Assembly: GCA_030754395.1 (NCBI GenBank)
Contig: JASMAJ010000003.1
Coordinates: forward strand, 1-16,435
DNA: 16,435 bases
Direction of reading: 5' to 3'
Source of the DNA: Candidatus Thalassarchaeaceae archaeon
Lineage (GTDB): Archaea > Thermoplasmatota > Poseidoniia > Poseidoniales > Thalassarchaeaceae
Shown: positions 1-6,745 of the stretch, one piece after another
Layout of the letters: each line of letters opens with the position of its first letter
How positions within the stretch are numbered: position 1 is the stretch's first letter
The notes under the pieces: model-generated
What the model was told of the DNA's origin: nothing
Seen by the model: the letters and a program-made list of their open reading frames with translations, nothing else
Databases searched by the model: none
Translations under genes and position numbers: made by a program

Positions 1-87
1 AATAATGAGATTGTCCTCATACACTTTGTGACAGGGTAATTCACCATTGATAATTCTAGTGAAGAGTGTTGGCTCATCACTCATCAT
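1..87 (-). CDS. HIT-family (histidine triad) nucleotide-binding protein, N-terminal fragment
   Basis: Only the first 29 codons are inside the window; the gene runs off the left edge. The minus-strand reading from the ATG at 85-87 gives a peptide containing FTRIINGELP and then KVYEDN. This is the typical N-terminus of HIT hydrolases (compare the family pattern of F-x-x-I-I-x-G-E-x-P followed by V-Y-E-D). The catalytic H-x-H-x-H segment lies outside the window, so activity cannot be judged. HIT proteins hydrolyse or bind nucleoside phosphoramidates and dinucleotides. A second ATG follows immediately (82-84) and could be the true start. The upstream flavoprotein gene on the same strand stops at 94, only 6 bases before this start, with a GAGGG-like stretch at the junction, so the two are probably co-transcribed. 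The family call rests on a short but characteristic stretch. Confidence 0.72.
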   Translation of the reverse strand, partial: MMSDEPTLFTRIINGELPCHKVYEDNLII

Positions 88-93
88 TAACCC

Positions 94-1524
94 TCAAGAT
101 TTTGATATTTGTTCGGCCACTGAAATCATCCCTTCTAATTTCAGAGCAGTAGATAATTCAGTATTCATGACGGATGATGAATCTGTAATTTTTATTCCGA
201 CAGACTTCAATTCCGCAAGGGAAGATGCTGCGGATGCCAATGAATTCTCGTCAAGGCTTCCATTAACACAACTAGACATTATAGATGCAAGAGTTGCTGC
301 TGTTTGACCTACTGAGTTTCCATCTGAAGAATGCAAATTCTTAATTTTCTTTTCAGATTTAGTAATTTCTTTCTCTACTAAGTTAGAGCCCCCGAATGTT
401 GCTTCTTTTACCCACTGGCCCGCGTGTAATCCTGCGGCGCTGCCGCTAACTAAATCGTCTAATATCAAATTACCAGCAAGGAGTCCTTTACCATGCATCC
501 CGTTGTGGGCGGAACGCCCTGCAGCGTACAACCCAGTAGCCCATTTACTGCCTTGCGATAGAGTTACTCGACCATGTTCATCTACAGGAGCTCCTCCTGT
601 GGTGGCGGCAATAGTAGAGGAGATTGGTACTACATCTCGAGACATATCTAGGCCAGTTCGATTTTTGATTTGAGCGCGTGTCTGATTGAACCAGACTGAA
701 GCATTAGAGTCAATGGCCCTCAAATCAAGAATGCTGTCATCATCCCCTGCCTCAGATAGATCGATGTCTTCGCCTGAGGCTTTTCTGACTCGGCCACCGG
801 AACCAAGAAGGTCCAGGCTGAGATGCAAATCTGTGCCTCTAATAGTCAGAGGATGATGAGGTTGATTGGATAGACCAGAGAGTGTTATCCCAGCATCGGC
901 GGCTAAAGATGCGCCTAGGCCGGCTCCATTTGCTGGAGATGTCCAGATGCCTTGATGCCCTTCCGTCGCTAGTATTATTGCCTTCGTTTGAATGCCTCTA
1001 ATTTCGCCTGTATTAATATCTAAAATTGTAATTCCACGAACTTGATTATTATCCATTACTAATGATATTGGTTGTAAATCAGAACGTCGGACCACTCCTC
1101 TTTTCATTGCCTGTTCTTCAAGAATTCTAGCGATATTTCGTCCGGTTGAATCACCGCAGCCTGTCATTCGAGGCATGCTGTGTCCATGAACTTGGGAAGC
1201 ATGTGGTAGCCCTCCATCTCTTCGACGGAAAACAAGTCCCCATCTCTCTAATTCAGCAACAACTTTGACCGCTTCTCCGCAGGTTCTCGATGCTGCTACC
1301 TTGTCTGTTGAATCGCCACCAGCGGTGATTGTGTCATCTCGGTGAGCACTTGAACTTACTTCATCAATAGAGGCCGCTAGGCCAGCGAGGTCATTACCGG
1401 CAGAACCAGAACCGATTCCTGATGAAGAAATCATGATTGGGATTGTTCCGGCATCAGCCGCAGCAATAGCTGCTCGCAAGGCTGCTGGACCTGCGCCAAT
1501 GATTACCAAGTTCGAAGATTCCAT
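94..1524 (-). CDS. SdhA/NadB-like FAD-binding protein with degenerate active site
   Basis: A 476-residue flavoprotein of the fumarate reductase / succinate dehydrogenase / L-aspartate oxidase superfamily, starting at ATG 1522-1524. The N-terminal Rossmann motif VIIGAGPAA (residues 8-15) binds FAD. STGRNIARILEEQAMKRG (126-143) matches the conserved TGxxIxxxLxEQxxKxG region. The C-terminal FAD segment GLYAAG...HGKGLLAGNLILDDLV (331-359) matches the HGANRLGGNSLLDLV block of SdhA. Several residues that define the true enzymes look altered: no flavinylation His in the N-terminal SH(T/S)xxAxGG position, no catalytic Arg in the region equivalent to TEGxRGEGG, Ala for the His before MGG (TIAATTGG, 303-311), and Leu for the Arg of HGANR. 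At 476 residues it is shorter than SdhA (about 570-590). No sdhB, C or D lies beside it. Function is unknown; oxidation of another substrate or a non-enzymatic role are both possible. Confidence 0.72.
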   Translation of the reverse strand: MESSNLVIIGAGPAALRAAIAAADAGTIPIMISSSGIGSGSAGNDLAGLAASIDEVSSSAHRDDTITAGGDSTDKVAASRTCGEAVKVVAELERWGLVFRRRDGGLPHASQVHGHSMPRMTGCGDSTGRNIARILEEQAMKRGVVRRSDLQPISLVMDNNQVRGITILDINTGEIRGIQTKAIILATEGHQGIWTSPANGAGLGASLAADAGITLSGLSNQPHHPLTIRGTDLHLSLDLLGSGGRVRKASGEDIDLSEAGDDDSILDLRAIDSNASVWFNQTRAQIKNRTGLDMSRDVVPISSTIAATTGGAPVDEHGRVTLSQGSKWATGLYAAGRSAHNGMHGKGLLAGNLILDDLVSGSAAGLHAGQWVKEATFGGSNLVEKEITKSEKKIKNLHSSDGNSVGQTAATLASIMSSCVNGSLDENSLASAASSLAELKSVGIKITDSSSVMNTELSTALKLEGMISVAEQISKS

Positions 1525-1569
1525 GATTCTCAGCCTCGGCGAATGGAGAGGTAAACATGAACATGACGC

Positions 1570-1586
1570 TCGGGACTTTGTCCCGA
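1570..1586. repeat. Perfect 7-bp stem, 3-nt loop hairpin in the 70-bp spacer
   Basis: TCGGGAC-TTT-GTCCCGA forms a perfect inverted repeat. It lies 8 bases past the stop codon of the membrane protein gene (which stops at 1595, minus strand) and about 45 bases before the flavoprotein start. No T-run follows on the minus strand, so it does not look like a classical intrinsic terminator. It could stabilise the 3' end of the upstream message or be an internal processing structure in a two-gene transcript. Confidence 0.45.
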
Positions 1587-1594
1587 ATAAAGAG

Positions 1595-3061
1595 TCAATC
1601 CGCTAGTGCGAGTGCTATTCTGCGGACTTCGTATGCAGCATCAGACATTCTATGCCCCATGCTTTCCGCCTGAACTCCTGATGACAAGATGGTTCTAACT
1701 ACGATTGACTCAACCGTCTCACCCTCTTCATTTCGTAATGTTACTTGCACCGGGTGAGGGCCTGATTGAGAATCGGGCCACGCCAAGCCTATCCATAGTA
1801 CAATAGAGTCGGCTAACAGCCCCCCTAATGGTTCCACCAATCCTATTTTTCCCTCTGCAAAAGAAGTGGGGGCCTCGGGTTGTCTAGATGCTTTTGCAGG
1901 GATCCTCATTGTTTGAACTTCGGGCTCGCCTTCAGCAACTAGAATGTCTACCTCAATGATTTGGTCTCGTCCTGTGTGATTGTGAATCATGACGAACAGA
2001 TCGGCCTGACCCTGACCGCATCTTGGCGGGATATCTAGGTCTAGACGCCATGGCTCTTCAGTGAGTGTTGCATCGCCATGGATTAACGAGTCTTCTAATC
2101 TATCTGCAAGTCTAAAAAGCCCAGGTTGCCATGCTCTTGTGTGAGCTAATAATCGCTTAAGAGTAGATAAATTAAATCTCGACTCGTCGGAAATAAGACC
2201 ATCGATAGCAGATACCTTGAAGACTCGTCGTGTTTCACTTAACAGACCATTCTCATCCAACAGACCGATGTGATTCAGGTGCATCGCTTGGAGAAGATGT
2301 TCTACAGCAGATGCTGGAGTTTGATCAGAACGTACGTCTTGAGATAATCCCTCGACCCAATGATCCCATTGGCTAGCAGTTTCTGGGTCTAAGTGAGCAA
2401 CAAGTAAGTCGGTCATCACTCTGTCGAGCGTGCTATCGTGAAGCGTTGGGGCGTGAAGAGAGAGAAGAGGGAATTCATTGGAGCGCATAGGGGTTGATTC
2501 TTCTAATTTCATTGTATTGAGAATTATTACAATATTCAGTGCTAGAACAAAACCTAACAAAATGGAAGAGAGTGTTGGACCGGCATCGAGATTAGATAAA
2601 GAAAAAATTGTTGCTGTAGCAATAACTGCGGCTGAAATTCTAACTCGTTCTCTAATTCTTCTCTCATCTAGCGTGTTAAGTATTCTTTCAACACCAGGAT
2701 AAGCATTCATTGATTTGTATCCAGCTGCCCGTAAACGTAATCGATCTCGAGCTGACATTCTTGCGAAGGCAGCCGCCATTAGAGATGGAAAGAAAATAAT
2801 AGTCAATATTGCGTGTAAACCGATAGCTATCTCTAATGATGCATCTTTCCACCCAATTAGAAGCAGAACTGTACTTACTGGTGCAATTAATGGGAGAAAA
2901 TACCTCAATAAAGGAAGTGGGGTGGTGGTAGTTATTCTTGTCCAAAAACGCCTTCCAGCATCACGCGTTTTTACTCTTAGATTCAAGGCCTGTTCTTGGT
3001 GTATCTGTCGATCACTGTTCTCCGCATATGGAGTTGGAAGCGACTTGCGTGCCTTGCTCAC
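1595..3061 (-). CDS. Uncharacterised membrane protein, four predicted TM segments plus C-terminal beta-rich domain
   Basis: I do not recognise this 488-residue protein. The start is GTG (3059-3061), with GGAG four bases upstream on the minus strand, which supports this start over any internal ATG. After a basic, soluble N-terminus (1-45) there are two hydrophobic segments (about 50-70 and 78-100). A highly charged cytoplasmic-looking stretch rich in Arg (102-142) follows, then two more hydrophobic segments (about 143-158 and 163-183). Residues 200-335 look helical and soluble. Residues 336-460 are rich in alternating hydrophobics and turns (DLFVMIHN, VDILVAEG, SIVLWIGLAWP, VQVTLRN), suggesting an Ig-like or C2-like beta sandwich. 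It is the first gene of a minus-strand run followed by the flavoprotein and the HIT gene, and it diverges from tRNA-Arg. Function cannot be assigned. Confidence 0.7.
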   Translation of the reverse strand: MSKARKSLPTPYAENSDRQIHQEQALNLRVKTRDAGRRFWTRITTTTPLPLLRYFLPLIAPVSTVLLLIGWKDASLEIAIGLHAILTIIFFPSLMAAAFARMSARDRLRLRAAGYKSMNAYPGVERILNTLDERRIRERVRISAAVIATATIFSLSNLDAGPTLSSILLGFVLALNIVIILNTMKLEESTPMRSNEFPLLSLHAPTLHDSTLDRVMTDLLVAHLDPETASQWDHWVEGLSQDVRSDQTPASAVEHLLQAMHLNHIGLLDENGLLSETRRVFKVSAIDGLISDESRFNLSTLKRLLAHTRAWQPGLFRLADRLEDSLIHGDATLTEEPWRLDLDIPPRCGQGQADLFVMIHNHTGRDQIIEVDILVAEGEPEVQTMRIPAKASRQPEAPTSFAEGKIGLVEPLGGLLADSIVLWIGLAWPDSQSGPHPVQVTLRNEEGETVESIVVRTILSSGVQAESMGHRMSDAAYEVRRIALALAD

Positions 3062-3128
3062 ATCTCTCCGAGATTGAACAGGGCTTCATTAGTTCGCTTA
3101 TTTTGTAGAGAGAAAACGCTCATTATCA

Positions 3129-3154
3129 CACCCTCACACTTCTTGAGGAGGGTG
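3129..3154. repeat. 7-bp inverted repeat upstream of tRNA-Arg
   Basis: CACCCTC (3129-3135) and GAGGGTG (3148-3154) pair perfectly around a 12-base loop. The repeat lies in the 106-base divergent spacer between the membrane protein gene and tRNA-Arg, ending 13 bases before the tRNA. I see no clear TATA box at the usual distance from the tRNA. The repeat could be a promoter-proximal site or a leader structure; this is a weak call. Confidence 0.3.
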
Positions 3155-3167
3155 CGGTCGCAAAAAC

Positions 3168-3245
3168 GGGCGTGTAGCATAGTCTGGATAATGCACCGGC
3201 CTCCTAAGCCGGGGACCGTGGGTTCGAATCCTGCCACGCCCGCCA
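3168..3245 (+). tRNA. tRNA-Arg (anticodon CCT), CCA encoded
   Basis: Full cloverleaf read by eye. The acceptor stem GGGCGTG (3168-3174) pairs with CACGCCC (3235-3241), with discriminator G at 3242 and genome-encoded CCA at 3243-3245. The D-stem is GCAT/ATGC around a loop containing GG. The anticodon stem is CCGGC/GCCGG with loop CTCCTAA, giving anticodon CCT, which reads AGG arginine codons. The T-arm is GTGGG-TTCGAAT-CCTGC with G-T wobbles. No intron is seen. The convergent clamp-loader gene stops at 3246, immediately after the CCA. Confidence 0.95.
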
Positions 3246-4430
3246 TCAACCAAAGGCCAATCCATGCCTTCGGCCTGAGGCGGAAACTTTGTGCAAGAAA
3301 TTCTCGAATGGTATTCGGGCATGCATGGTTGAACGAATCTGTATGTCACATTCGGCAAGCGAGGATATTAGTTCCTCGCGTAAATCATCAGGGATTGCCA
3401 GCCGTCTTCCAACTAGTACATCATGAAGTTGTGCAATTAAATCGTCAGAATCTAGACCGTGAACATTCATCAGGCGGTCGACTTCTGCTAATGCACCGGC
3501 CAATACTTTGGTCTTACGACCTCTGATGTTTTCCCAACGCCATTCAACTACACGACCTCGTAAAGCTAATTCTAAGAGGTGCCGGCCAGCCTGAAGAGTA
3601 GTTGATTGAACTAAACGGTGGACTGCTGAACGATCTGTAGCCAGCCCCCTAATTTCAAGCATTTCTAGAATGAAAATTGCCTTTCGGACATTTCCATCTG
3701 CAATGTATGCTATATCACCTAAAACTCCTTCGTCAACTTCTATATTTTCGCTTATTGAGATGTTTTTCATAGTAGAAATTACGACATCGCGATCTGTAGA
3801 TGGAATTCTAATCATTCTTGTTCGTGAACGTAAAGCATCAATAAGTCGAGATGGAGCTCTAGCAACAAGGATGAATCTAGATGCACCCCCTACTGTTTCC
3901 ATCATTCTGCGCAGATACGCTTGTCGAATGGAACCAAGATAATCTGCGTCTTCAATAACAATTAGGCGACTTACAGGAATTGCCCCCGGTTTTATCTCAA
4001 TTTCCTTACCTGCTGGGGCTATATCATCGGGTTTAGCCAAAGTGATGTTTCGGTCATAGGCATCCAGACTCAATCTCCCTGCTAATGTATCTGCTGAACC
4101 AGAGCCGCCGGGACGAAGAAATTGTTCAAATTTTGACATGGCGCCTCTTGTTCTAACTAAGTCGCGTGCCTGTAGAACATGAGTTGTTGATTGCCAACCA
4201 GGGCCGAGCATTTGCCGGGCAACTAGGCGCCAAGAAGCAGTCTTACCTACTCCCGCAGGTCCGGTGAGGAGTAAGTGCGGAGGTTCTGCTGCAATACTTG
4301 CATTGAGAAGTGATTGTTTTATCGAATCCGATACGGCTAGTTCATCAAAAGTGCGTGGAGCATGTGTACTTAGCCAACTCGCCACGATACACCGTGAGCG
4401 AGGAGGGTCTTGAAGTCCGCGTCTATTCAA
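3246..4430 (-). CDS. Divergent replication factor C small-subunit-like AAA+ clamp loader
   Basis: A 394-residue AAA+ protein of the RFC / clamp-loader clade, which loads the PCNA sliding clamp. The N-terminal WLSTHAPRTFDEL (19-31) corresponds to the RFC signature W-x-x-K-Y-R-P-K-T-L-D-E. Walker A is GPAGVGKT (57-64). The arginine-finger SRC box appears as SRT (202-204). Sensor 2 is GNVRKA (246-251). Oddities: Walker B reads VIEDAD (158-163) instead of LDEAD, the sensor-1 Asn region reads LVARAPS, and a roughly 40-residue insertion rich in Gly/Pro/Asp (about 108-150) precedes Walker B. The listed start is TTG (4428-4430), overlapping the TGA stop of the upstream rpoP-like gene as TTGA, which suggests translational coupling. 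A GTG at 4383-4385 just before the RFC signature is an alternative. It may be a second, specialised clamp-loader subunit rather than the main RfcS. Confidence 0.8.
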   Translation of the reverse strand: MNRRGLQDPPRSRCIVASWLSTHAPRTFDELAVSDSIKQSLLNASIAAEPPHLLLTGPAGVGKTASWRLVARQMLGPGWQSTTHVLQARDLVRTRGAMSKFEQFLRPGGSGSADTLAGRLSLDAYDRNITLAKPDDIAPAGKEIEIKPGAIPVSRLIVIEDADYLGSIRQAYLRRMMETVGGASRFILVARAPSRLIDALRSRTRMIRIPSTDRDVVISTMKNISISENIEVDEGVLGDIAYIADGNVRKAIFILEMLEIRGLATDRSAVHRLVQSTTLQAGRHLLELALRGRVVEWRWENIRGRKTKVLAGALAEVDRLMNVHGLDSDDLIAQLHDVLVGRRLAIPDDLREELISSLAECDIQIRSTMHARIPFENFLHKVSASGRRHGLAFG

Positions 4431-4696
4431 CGTGCCTTGAGAATCTTAAAACCATGCTCAGTTCCTTCTTTTCGTGGTTTTTGGAATATTCTGTATCCGC
4501 ACTTGTGACAGGATTTGCCCACTGCTCCAATTTCAATCCATTCGATATGCCCGCACCGTAGACACTTGTAACGAGTCTCGAGGGGATCCATTGGTGAGCT
4601 ACAATGATTGCAGGACACGTTGCCATCAACCTCGTACGGTTTTCGATCTGTGCGGTTGCAAGAGCGGCACTTGTAGAGTGTAAGCCTATTCGCCAT
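4427..4696 (-). CDS. rpoP: RNA polymerase subunit P (Rpb12-like) with an extra N-terminal zinc ribbon
   Basis: An 89-residue protein with four CxxC knuckles: C10/C13, C29/C32, C45/C48 and C63/C66. The C-terminal half (43-89: YKCLRCGH ... KSCHKCGYRIFQKPRK ... HGFKILKAR) closely follows archaeal RpoP/Rpb12. That family is a small zinc-binding RNA polymerase subunit ending in CGYRIxxKxR and a basic K(V/I)xKA tail. Typical RpoP is about 45-50 residues, so the N-terminal CxxC-CxxC unit (1-35) is an addition. Start ATG 4694-4696. An internal Met36 just before the RpoP unit could be a secondary start. The gene sits 35 bases after guaAA, and its stop overlaps the start of the clamp-loader gene, so these are probably one operon. 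RNA polymerase membership is an inference from the C-terminal half. Confidence 0.78.
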   Translation of the reverse strand: MANRLTLYKCRSCNRTDRKPYEVDGNVSCNHCSSPMDPLETRYKCLRCGHIEWIEIGAVGKSCHKCGYRIFQKPRKEGTEHGFKILKAR

Positions 4697-4731
4697 CGAG
4701 CCGCCGACCTAGCAGCCCTTCTTCAATCTGC

Positions 4732-5334
4732 TCATTGGCTCCTCGGGCCCTTAAGGGCCCTTTCACATATCTTTACGAAGTTCTCAAATATCTTCTCACC
4801 ATACTCTGAATCATTGACTTCAGGGTGAAATTGGAGGCCGAAACGATCTTGTTTTTCATTTTCCATGGCTTGAATCTCACAAGAACTGCTACTAGCCGTA
4901 ATTATGAAGCCGTCTGGGATTCTTACCACCTCGTCATTGTGGCTTTCCCACACTGTTTGTGTGTCTGGAGTATCAGCAAATAAAGGACCGCCGCCATCTA
5001 TCAAATTGATTGTCGCGGCACCAAATTCCGGCGCCGATGCTTCTCTTGCTTGCCCTCCATAGAAACCTGCCATAAATTGATGACCAGCGCAAATTCCTAG
5101 AATAGGGATGTCAAGCTCAAGATATTCTGCACAATTGCCAAGTTCTCCTGTCAAACCAACTCTTGCCGCGCCACCAGATAATATGAGGCCGTCTAATTCT
5201 CTCAAATTTTCGACTGTGGTATTGTTTGGTAATATCTTCGTATCCACGCCAAGATATCGCAACATTCGCCATTCACGGTGAGTCCATTGGCCACCATTAT
5301 CGATGACATCGATGACCAGACGCCCATCGCTCAT
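4732..5334 (-). CDS. guaAA: GMP synthase [glutamine-hydrolysing] subunit A (class I glutaminase)
   Basis: A 200-residue class I glutamine amidotransferase. It releases ammonia from glutamine for amination of XMP to GMP by a separate synthetase subunit B, the usual archaeal split arrangement; subunit B is not in the window. The catalytic triad is visible: nucleophile Cys82 in GICAGHQ (80-86), and His170 and Glu172 in FHPEV. DGLILSGGAARVG (48-60) is the oxyanion-side loop, and SHNDEV (131-136) matches the SHxDEV motif of GMP synthases, which separates it from the trpG and carA families. Length is normal for GuaAA. Start ATG 5332-5334. It is the first gene of the guaAA - rpoP-like - clamp-loader series and diverges from tRNA-Asp across 110 bases. 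Its last codons contain a 16-bp palindrome. Confidence 0.93.
   Translation of the reverse strand: MSDGRLVIDVIDNGGQWTHREWRMLRYLGVDTKILPNNTTVENLRELDGLILSGGAARVGLTGELGNCAEYLELDIPILGICAGHQFMAGFYGGQAREASAPEFGAATINLIDGGGPLFADTPDTQTVWESHNDEVVRIPDGFIITASSSSCEIQAMENEKQDRFGLQFHPEVNDSEYGEKIFENFVKICERALKGPRSQ
4745..4760. repeat. 16-bp perfect palindrome at the 3' end of guaAA
   Basis: GGGCCCTTAAGGGCCC is a perfect palindrome. As RNA it forms a 6-bp all-GC stem with a four-base loop. It overlaps the codons for Ala-Leu-Lys-Gly-Pro near the guaAA C-terminus and lies 10 bases before the stop and about 49 bases before the next start. It might act as an RNA processing or stability element between guaAA and the rpoP-like gene. 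It could also be a by-product of the codons used. Confidence 0.5.
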
Positions 5335-5444
5335 GTCAAACTCGGGTCATAGAAGGGTGATGAATGATGCCCTCTTAATGAATGAATTAGGCTGCATCGA
5401 CACGCGAGTGATTGAAATAGAGAACTGTTGTCGTGGCGTTCCCT

Positions 5445-5520
5445 GCCCTGATGGTGTAGTGGCCTATCATGCAGCCCTGTCGAGGCTGCGACCCGGGTTC
5501 AAATCCCGGTCGGGGCGCCA
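5445..5520 (+). tRNA. tRNA-Asp (anticodon GTC), CCA encoded
   Basis: Full cloverleaf read by eye. The acceptor stem GCCCTGA (5445-5451) pairs with TCGGGGC (5510-5516, one T-G wobble), with discriminator G at 5517 and encoded CCA at 5518-5520. The anticodon stem is CAGCC/GGCTG with loop CTGTCGA, giving anticodon GTC. The T-arm is CCGGG-TTCAAAT-CCCGG. No intron is seen. The convergent trm5 gene stops at 5522, one base after the CCA. Confidence 0.96.
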
Positions 5521-5521
5521 T

Positions 5522-6745
5522 TCATTCCTTTGATATCCACGCTTCAAAAGAGCATAGTCGAAGAGATGCACTGTAATCTCGCTTGATGTGGAGTTTTGAG
5601 GTTGGTTTTCCTGATTGGATTGGAGGTAGTATTGATTGGATTTGGGTATTAGTTGATTCAATCTCACTTTCTTCAACAATTACTCGGCCTCTAATCAAAG
5701 ATGTAGATGAACGGTCGAGTAGTGGTATGATTTTTGGTAGAAGTTCAATAGTTCTGTGTGGGAGATTAACAATTACAACATCCCACTTTCCAACTATGTG
5801 CTCGTTTTCGGCAAGAAGCGTAGCATCCGCAATCCCAACCAATCTATTTTCATAAACGCGCGAAAGCGGAGTTGGTTCTGAGGGATATTTTCGTCGCTCC
5901 CACTTACTCAAATTTTCAAAGAGTAATCCTACAGCATCCGGATTCAAATCGGCAGCAAGCAGATCTCCAACAAGGTCTGGCTCGGCCAACAAGGGTGCTA
6001 TTGCCGGACCAACACCACAAAATGGATCTGCAATTCGAAGTGGGCATCCTAATTCCTCACGCAACTGTTTGGCAAGTGCTAAGGTTTCAAGACGCTCTGT
6101 TTGCAACTTAGTAGAGAAATAAGCCTTAGTAGGATCACATCGAATAACTCGACCGCTTTCCTTCACTGCAACAGTAGTTGAGAGTATCTCTGGTGGGGCA
6201 AACTCAAGAGTTGGGCCCGCTAGAACACTCCCTCCTAATCGCGCGCCAATAGGCTGTAATTGCCTGATTCTAAAATCGCCTTGGACTCCCTCGTCATTGA
6301 GAATCAATCGAACATGCGGATGGGTAGCCAACTTCGCACGAGCAATGGCATCAGCGTAAGGTGCAGCATTATCGTCTAAGCGAACAATCATCAGATCACC
6401 AATAAATTCGTGATTGGAGGGTAATGATTCGCCTAAGGAATCGATTGTCTCTTGATCTATTTCGTTAGCAAGTAAAGCCAACCAGTCTGTCTCAATTTTA
6501 TCGTCAGGAATTCCTTCATGCACCTCTAATGAAAAAATTGCGAGGCCTTCTGGAAGCTCTTCTGGTGCGTTAGGGCCCAAGGGAATTAGACGAGAATACC
6601 CATCCTTGCTGGAAAAAACGCGCATGCCTACGGCACCCCATTCTCTGGCGCGAATATGGCCGAGAACAGCCTCGACCTCTCTATTTGGGACTCTCAGGTG
6701 GCGCATCACGTTGATGATGGGCAGACGCACCCCCCGCTTCACCAT
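5522..6745 (-). CDS. trm5: tRNA (guanine37-N1)-methyltransferase, Trm5 / Met-10+ family
   Basis: A SAM-dependent methyltransferase that methylates G37 next to the anticodon, giving m1G37 and guarding reading frame. The 407-residue reading has the Trm5 order of domains: an N-terminal D1-like region (about 14-90), a D2 segment with GDFRIRQL (156-163, matching the family GxFRxREL), then DPTKAYFSTKLQTER (204-218, family D-x-x-K-V-Y-F-S-x-R-L-x-x-E-R). Methyltransferase motif I is DPFCGVGP (240-247). The SAM-ribose region is ADLNPDAV (265-272), and NLPH (327-330) is the characteristic catalytic motif. The start is chosen at ATG 6743-6745, because the reading further upstream runs antisense to dph5. 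A second ATG at 6704-6706 gives MRHLRVPNREVE, which fits the family N-terminus equally well and would shorten the protein by 13 residues. No Shine-Dalgarno is seen at either start. The gene ends one base from the tRNA-Asp CCA. Confidence 0.88.
   Translation of the reverse strand: MVKRGVRLPIINVMRHLRVPNREVEAVLGHIRAREWGAVGMRVFSSKDGYSRLIPLGPNAPEELPEGLAIFSLEVHEGIPDDKIETDWLALLANEIDQETIDSLGESLPSNHEFIGDLMIVRLDDNAAPYADAIARAKLATHPHVRLILNDEGVQGDFRIRQLQPIGARLGGSVLAGPTLEFAPPEILSTTVAVKESGRVIRCDPTKAYFSTKLQTERLETLALAKQLREELGCPLRIADPFCGVGPAIAPLLAEPDLVGDLLAADLNPDAVGLLFENLSKWERRKYPSEPTPLSRVYENRLVGIADATLLAENEHIVGKWDVVIVNLPHRTIELLPKIIPLLDRSSTSLIRGRVIVEESEIESTNTQIQSILPPIQSGKPTSKLHIKRDYSASLRLCSFEAWISKE

Noticed and set aside
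47..307. 86-codon plus-strand frame at the left edge
   Set aside because: It lies antisense to the C-terminus of the flavoprotein and the start of the HIT gene, both of which have better support.
3058..3358. Two minus-strand reading frames (63 and 74 codons) across the tRNA-Arg gene, one with a GVAGFEPTVPGLGG-type peptide
   Set aside because: This peptide arises from reading a tRNA gene antisense and is a well-known false annotation. The tRNA cloverleaf is complete.
2715..3526. Plus-strand open frames over the start of the membrane protein gene and the tRNA-Arg region
   Set aside because: They are shadows of the minus-strand GTG-start gene and of the tRNA and clamp-loader gene, with no ribosome site or family resemblance.
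5467..5679. Minus-strand frame with an RPDRDLNPGRSLDRAA-type C-terminus
   Set aside because: It is the antisense reading of tRNA-Asp and overlaps the end of trm5 in another frame.
6606..6743. Upstream extension of the dph5 reading frame to 6606
   Set aside because: It is antisense to the conserved N-terminal coding region of trm5, and the Dph5 family begins close to the LIGLG strand, so ATG 6744 fits.
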